Shown one piece after another: positions 59,373 to 64,000 of a stretch of DNA of 64,000 nt. Source of the DNA: Callipepla californica brunnescens (lineage: Eukaryota; Chordata; Aves; Galliformes; Odontophoridae); contig JALIRH010000002.1 of assembly GCA_023055505.1 (NCBI GenBank), forward strand, positions 16,763,244 to 16,827,243, in the 5' to 3' direction. The first letter of the stretch is position 1; every line of letters begins with the position of its first letter. The notes under the pieces were generated by a model. That model had not been told where the DNA came from, did not search any database, and saw nothing but the letters and a program-made list of their open reading frames with translations. Both the position numbers and the translations under genes were made by a program.

Positions 59373-60570
59373 TCATTATAGTATCTACCCCTAATTTCTG
59401 TAAAGCTCTCTTTATAAATTATCCGTGCTTCCAAATTCTGCATGGCTAAGTGGAAGACATTTAATCTAATTTGGTAATCAGATTTACAGGCGTTACTACT
59501 TGGAAAAGAGTAAAAGCTCATTTCCCTGCGGGATGTGGAACAGCACTAACTACCCTCTCCTTCCCCGGAACAAAGGCAGTATGTAAATATCTGCTACACT
59601 TGAAAAACTCCTAAATCAATTGCCATTAAGAAACACTGGTAACTGGAGTGGTGTCATACATAATTTTTATTAATTCCACACACAAGAGGAGCCAATAATA
59701 CATCACGTGTGAGATCTCTGAAACTGGTATGGCTGTTTCCCAGCTTTGGTAACCTCTGTGAGGATTTCTAGTCAGTAAAAACTGAGAGACTGCCAGCAAT
59801 AGCATTTACCATGAAATGTTACATCTCTGATTAGGACAGTCTATCCTCTCATGTCTATATAATTGTCCCCAGACAGTAAAATCAGAAATATGAGTTGGAC
59901 TTGGCAGTAAGGAACACTGTAAGATACTTGAGCAGGTAACCAGCCTTGCAAAGCAGGTAATTTATCTACTGTTGCTGTTGGTATTATGAAAACAAAGGGA
60001 ACCAGCATTCAAACATCAGAAGAAAGCTAACTATTTATTTCAACCCATGGTCACAGTGACTGCATTTGAATTTCAGTCGAGTAGTTCAGTTTACCTGAAT
60101 GGAATTTGTATTTCAATAAAAAACTCAAAGTGTGGCTGAGGTAGAGGACAGGCCCTTGGTTTCTAAAGAAATGAACTGAAGTTTTTGATTTGAACAGATA
60201 TTTTGGTTGGGTTCTGGTAAGAAGCATGGTGGCATGCTAGCATCAATGAAACAAAGTCTTCTGAAACAAGATTTTAAAGCAATCTGAGAAGAAAGTAAAT
60301 GTTCTCTATGGAACTGTTCTGATCTGAAACTGTTGCTGCACTGCTGAAGGCAGTGGGATTACTACTGTATTACAGTGGAATCGGTTAAGTCCCTTAACAA
60401 CTAGGTTGTCAAGCAAAGAAGGTTCTGCTCCAGAATTCACAGAAAAAAAAAGAGTCAGGTAACGACTCTCACAAACCTGAAGATACGCAGCAAGAATGAT
60501 ACACCACAGAAGCTTACACAATGACAGTGCAATTCTCCTGATGTTCTCTGCAGTGTATTTAAAGCTGGTT

Positions 60571-60728
60571 AAAAAAAAGAAAGGAAAAGGAAAAGGAAAA
60601 GAGAAAAAAAGAAAAAGAAAAAGAAAAAGAAAAAGAAAAAGAAAAAGAAAAAGAAAAAGAAAAAGAAAAAGAAAAAGAAAAAGAAAAAGAAAAAGAAAAA
60701 GAAAAAGAAAAAGAAAAAGAAAAAAGAA
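60571..60728 (+). repeat. GAAAAA hexanucleotide array within a polypurine tract
   Basis: About 19 near-perfect GAAAAA units (about 60610-60725), preceded by an impure GGAAAA stretch. It is an all-purine tract of about 150 bases on the plus strand. The Lys/Arg and Ser/Phe repeat ORFs across it are artefacts of the hexamer. Confidence 0.95.
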
Positions 60729-61791
60729 GAAACACCACTATTCCTTCTCTCTCCTGAAAATTTAAAAGCAGCTTACAAGAGTGGGAGCAGTTGTTCCTAC
60801 TCCCTTTTTCTTTACACCCTTCATCCCAGCAAAGCACAAGCTCTGATAGGAAATACAAGAATTAAACAGAAAATATGTTAGTTTCCCTCTTGTCATTAAT
60901 TCAGAATCTCAAAGCACTTCCTTGAGTGGGACATGCATTTGGGCAGGCTGCTTCAAGCAATTAATTCCAAGCACATTTTAACTGAAGACTTTGTTTTTAT
61001 TAACAAAATGTGAATATAATGAAAGAGGAAATGATTTAAAATCCCTAATCATTTTCTATTACCTTTATCAGTGCTTCCTGAATATGCTGTGTTGTAAGGG
61101 ACTCCCATTTATTTAATTTTCTCTTTATACATGCAAAACAGCAGCTTTCCCATTATACTAGTATGTCTCCAGTGTTAGCAGAGCTCCCTAGTTGCTAATG
61201 TTATTCTTAATATGGCTTTTCCCATTAGGATGGGATCACATTCCAAGAAGCTTTTCTACATAAATCACTCCAGCAGGATCATCACTGCTGTCACATGTAA
61301 ATTAAAAGTGCTTCTAAACAACATTACTTGATGCTAAACGAGCTAGATTCAAGCTGCATCAATAGCAACTCATACACTGGGGTTTCACACAAATAACACT
61401 GGACTGATACACATTGGAATATTGTTCTGAGTATTCTCTCATCTGCACGACGCCAGAAGGAAAGAAGCACAGAGAGACAGATCCTTCCACTGTGGATCCT
61501 TCTGCCATAACCTGAACATGCCTCCCTACATAAAACAAAACACAACAAAACAAAACAAAAAATGCTAAGAATTCCCAAAGCAACCTCCTCTTCCCCTCCA
61601 GAAAAACAACAAAACCCTCATTCGTAAACACTGTCTACTGTGGATGTTATAGCAAACATAAGTTTTGCCCAAAGAACTATATGTATCAGACTAGGGAGGA
61701 AAATCATGTTTCATGTTTTACTGCAGTCAGTCTGTTGGCAGAATTACTCTGGCAGCAAATCCTACATTTGTGCTGTCACCTGGTGGCACTG

Positions 61792-62343
61792 TTACACAAT
61801 CTTCCAAACTTCTGCTTTCGGTGTTTGGCTCCTGGGAAGCGGAACAGTGCCGGCGTTACCCTGAGAGTTACACGGGGCCTCTGCAGGAAGATTGAGGATG
61901 CAGAAGGCCAGTTGCCCCAGACACTTGTTTTCACTTTGGACTTCAAAACACAGCCCCCCACCCCTCCAGGACAGGCATGTTGCTGACGCGACATGTGGGG
62001 AAGAACACACATTTACATTACATCCCAAGGCTGCTGTTGGTATAAATAATTGCCATTTGCACAGGCGTTTCATGTTTCTTAAGCAACCAACTGGAAAGGC
62101 AACTGAAAACTTAGGAGGTTTCAACGGATAAGTATCAGCAGAAAGCTGCCATATCACCACCGACAGTTTTAAAGGAATTTTTGCAGCTGAAGACTGATGA
62201 CCATTGAGCAAATGAATATAATCTGGAATACAATCCCAGAATACAAGAATCACTGCAAATCTCACAATCTGTCCTGTAAACTGAAATAATACTTTTTCAC
62301 TGAAAACCAACACACAGACATACAAAAACACCATAACGAACAC
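61792..62343 (-). other. Long unexplained ORF, 183 codons (hypothetical, weak)
   Basis: An ATG-initiated frame on the minus strand, longest in the upstream region, starting MFVMVFLYVCVLVF and rich in Cys and hydrophobic residues. The first 14 residues could be read as a signal-anchor, but nothing after it resembles a domain I know. Two other frames overlap the same stretch on the plus strand, which suggests a locally stop-poor, somewhat GC-richer region rather than a gene. It may contain a non-coding RNA exon. Confidence 0.12.
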
Positions 62344-62849
62344 CTTATTTTGCAGTGCACAGAGGCAATATATTAATTTAGAGCTTGCTTAAAACAGGAC
62401 ACTGGACCACTGCATGAGATGGGGCTTTTTTATAAACTTTATCATTACCGAAGCTCTCTCCAAATGAACTTTTTTCTCATTCCCTACTCTCCTTTTTCTT
62501 TTGCTTGCACTCCAACTTCCTGTTTTCTTCTTGTATCGGTACCTCAATGTTCCTACATTCTTCATACCATGCTTCCCATTCTCCAACATCTTTACCACTG
62601 CAAAAGTAGGTATCTTCCAGCACCTGACAGACAGCTCAGCAGTGGTAGTGAGGCACATTCAGCATCAGCTATGCTCTGACTGCAGTTATGTTTTTTCCTA
62701 GTCATTCTAGTCAACAACATTTGTGACCTCTGACTGAAGTAGAACATTCTTCAGAAGAACACATGGTTCTTAAGCAGTGGAGAATCTATCACAACAGATA
62801 CGTGGTGCCAAAAATAAAATAAAATATCAGTCTCGTGCAGCCTCTGTTT

Positions 62850-62932
62850 TTTCCTGCCCATTGCAAGGAGTTGAAACTAGATGATCTTTAAGGTCCCCTC
62901 CAACCCTCCATTACATGATTCTGTGATTTGCA
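62850..62932 (+). mobile_element. CR1 LINE tail fragment
   Basis: GCAAGGAGTTGAAACTAGAT, then GATCTTTAAGGTCCCCTCCA and ACATGATTCTGTGATTTG give a well-preserved CR1 terminus. Confidence 0.93.
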
Positions 62933-64000
62933 GCATGATTTTTCTTACCAGTGTAGAGAAAAATGTTTTTGTACCCTGAAGAAGAAATTGGCAAACAATC
63001 AGCAAGAAAATGAATTTTCTCTCTTTATCTGATTGTGTTTATAGCAGTGAAATGGGGAATGAGGCTGGATGTCTAAAAGACCACCAAATATAGGAATTCT
63101 GTTCAGTGAATATGGAGATGCTGAACAGAACCCAAACCACCTTGATTAGTAAAGTCTTCCTGGAAAAAAAAAATGTTTTGTTTGTTGTTGTTGTTGTTGT
63201 TGTTTTAGTTTTGTTTTTTCACTGTCAGATTATCTACAATCAGCCAGAGATAGCAGTGAGGTGTGAAATGAGCCCTCATATTTTCTATCTTAATTCTCAT
63301 ACTCTACTTGTGACGAGTTGCAGTACCATCTTTAATCCTTAAAGAGAAACAAAGCATATGTAAAAAGATCACATTTCTTGACACACCTGGCTTGGTTTGT
63401 TTTCTAACAGACACTGAGGTTTTTCCTAATAGTGTTACCATACCTTTTTCTACCTGATATGTTAAGAATGTACATATTTAGTCTTAAAAAAATAAACATC
63501 ACACAACTAATCAGTACGGATATAGGTCAATATCAGCCAGACTAAGAAAGTTGTTATACTTTATATAAATACAACCAAATCAAACTCAGTCATGGACTGT
63601 GCAGTGGCAATCTGACTGGGACAGATCTCCATCCACCAGAGCTGAGCTTTGGCCACATCGTTAGATTGTTGTTTGCCAACTCAGAGCCACCAGCAGTAGC
63701 AATCAGTTTTCTCACAGGATTCACCATTGTGCCAGTTTCTCTCTGAGATTAGCTGCGGTCAGTACCCAGGTAATGGTCAACTTCAGCAGCTGGGTATGAA
63801 TGGCTTGAATTGTGTCCAATCAGTGCCTCATGCTTTACTAAAACAAAACTTCCTTTTCTCAAAATAAAATAATAATAATTTAATTAATAGAATGATCTAA
63901 AGTTCATCTCTGAAACATTGTTTAATTGTCTTTGGACAAGCATTTGGTCAGTGCTTTCAGAAATGAGGTTTGAAATGTGGGTGTTCTTTTGTGGAGCCAG
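62933..64000. other. Non-coding stretch to window end
   Basis: No gene or interspersed repeat recognised. A GTT microsatellite lies at 63183-63203. Confidence 0.5.
63183..63203 (+). repeat. GTT trinucleotide microsatellite
   Basis: About seven GTT units within a T-rich stretch. Confidence 0.9.

Larger units (their letters stand above)
57606..62849. other. Non-coding stretch with satellites and an unexplained long ORF
   Basis: It contains a TA repeat (59358-59372), a palindromic tandem (59283-59308), the GAAAAA array (about 60610-60725) and a 183-codon minus-strand frame at 61792-62343. No recognised gene. Confidence 0.5.

Noticed and set aside
60496..60858. Lys/Arg-repeat and Ser/Phe-repeat ORFs
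   Set aside because: They are translations of the GAAAAA hexamer array.
25000..64000. Neighbouring genes expected by vertebrate synteny (ABRA, ZFPM2, ANGPT1)
   Set aside because: No exon of any of these was recognised; by the order I recall, ABRA would lie beyond the OXR1 3' end, outside the window.
1..64000. CRISPR arrays, operons, phage or plasmid features
   Set aside because: Nothing of the kind is present; introns, CR1 elements and a CpG island show vertebrate nuclear DNA.

Overview
The window is vertebrate nuclear DNA, most likely from a bird and probably a galliform. It is AT-rich, gene-poor and intron-bearing. Its interspersed repeats are almost all CR1-type LINE fragments ending in the avian ATTCTGTGATTCTG-like tail. 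It also holds two deleted mariner-like elements of the type known from chicken and one LTR-like block. There are no operons, phage genes, CRISPR arrays or recognisable tRNA genes.

The only protein-coding gene I can support is the 5' part of OXR1 (oxidation resistance 1) on the minus strand, from about 24.9 kb down to the left edge. Five coding exons were placed by reading splice sites on the reverse strand: 24660-24813 (start codon exon inside a CpG island), 13215-13297, 6522-6629 (LysM core), 4961-5074 and 1133-1285. They join in frame to 204 codons. These carry the N-terminal leader, the LysM domain, the Ser/Pro-rich linker and the beginning of the next, GRAM-like segment. The TLDc catalytic-type domain and the 3' end lie beyond position 1.

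From 24.3 to 25.0 kb there is a GC-rich, CpG-dense promoter island. It has a GC box and a strong Kozak context at the ATG. From 25 to 64 kb I recognise no coding exon. This is intergenic DNA, or an intron if OXR1 has a more distal first exon as the longer vertebrate isoforms do. It contains scattered CR1 pieces, a mariner-like element with preserved inverted ends (51574-52123), an LTR-like block (44208-44546), long A tracts, a hexanucleotide GAAAAA array (about 60610-60725), and a stretch near 54.9-55.2 kb that looks like a conserved non-coding regulatory element.

I did not find a convincing new biological system. The best items for follow-up are the tandem in-frame splice donors of OXR1 exon 4, a candidate unannotated minus-strand exon at 50930-51270, an unexplained ORF inside OXR1 intron 4, the paired TGACA palindromes at 55.1 kb, the mariner-like pair, and several near-perfect hairpins.
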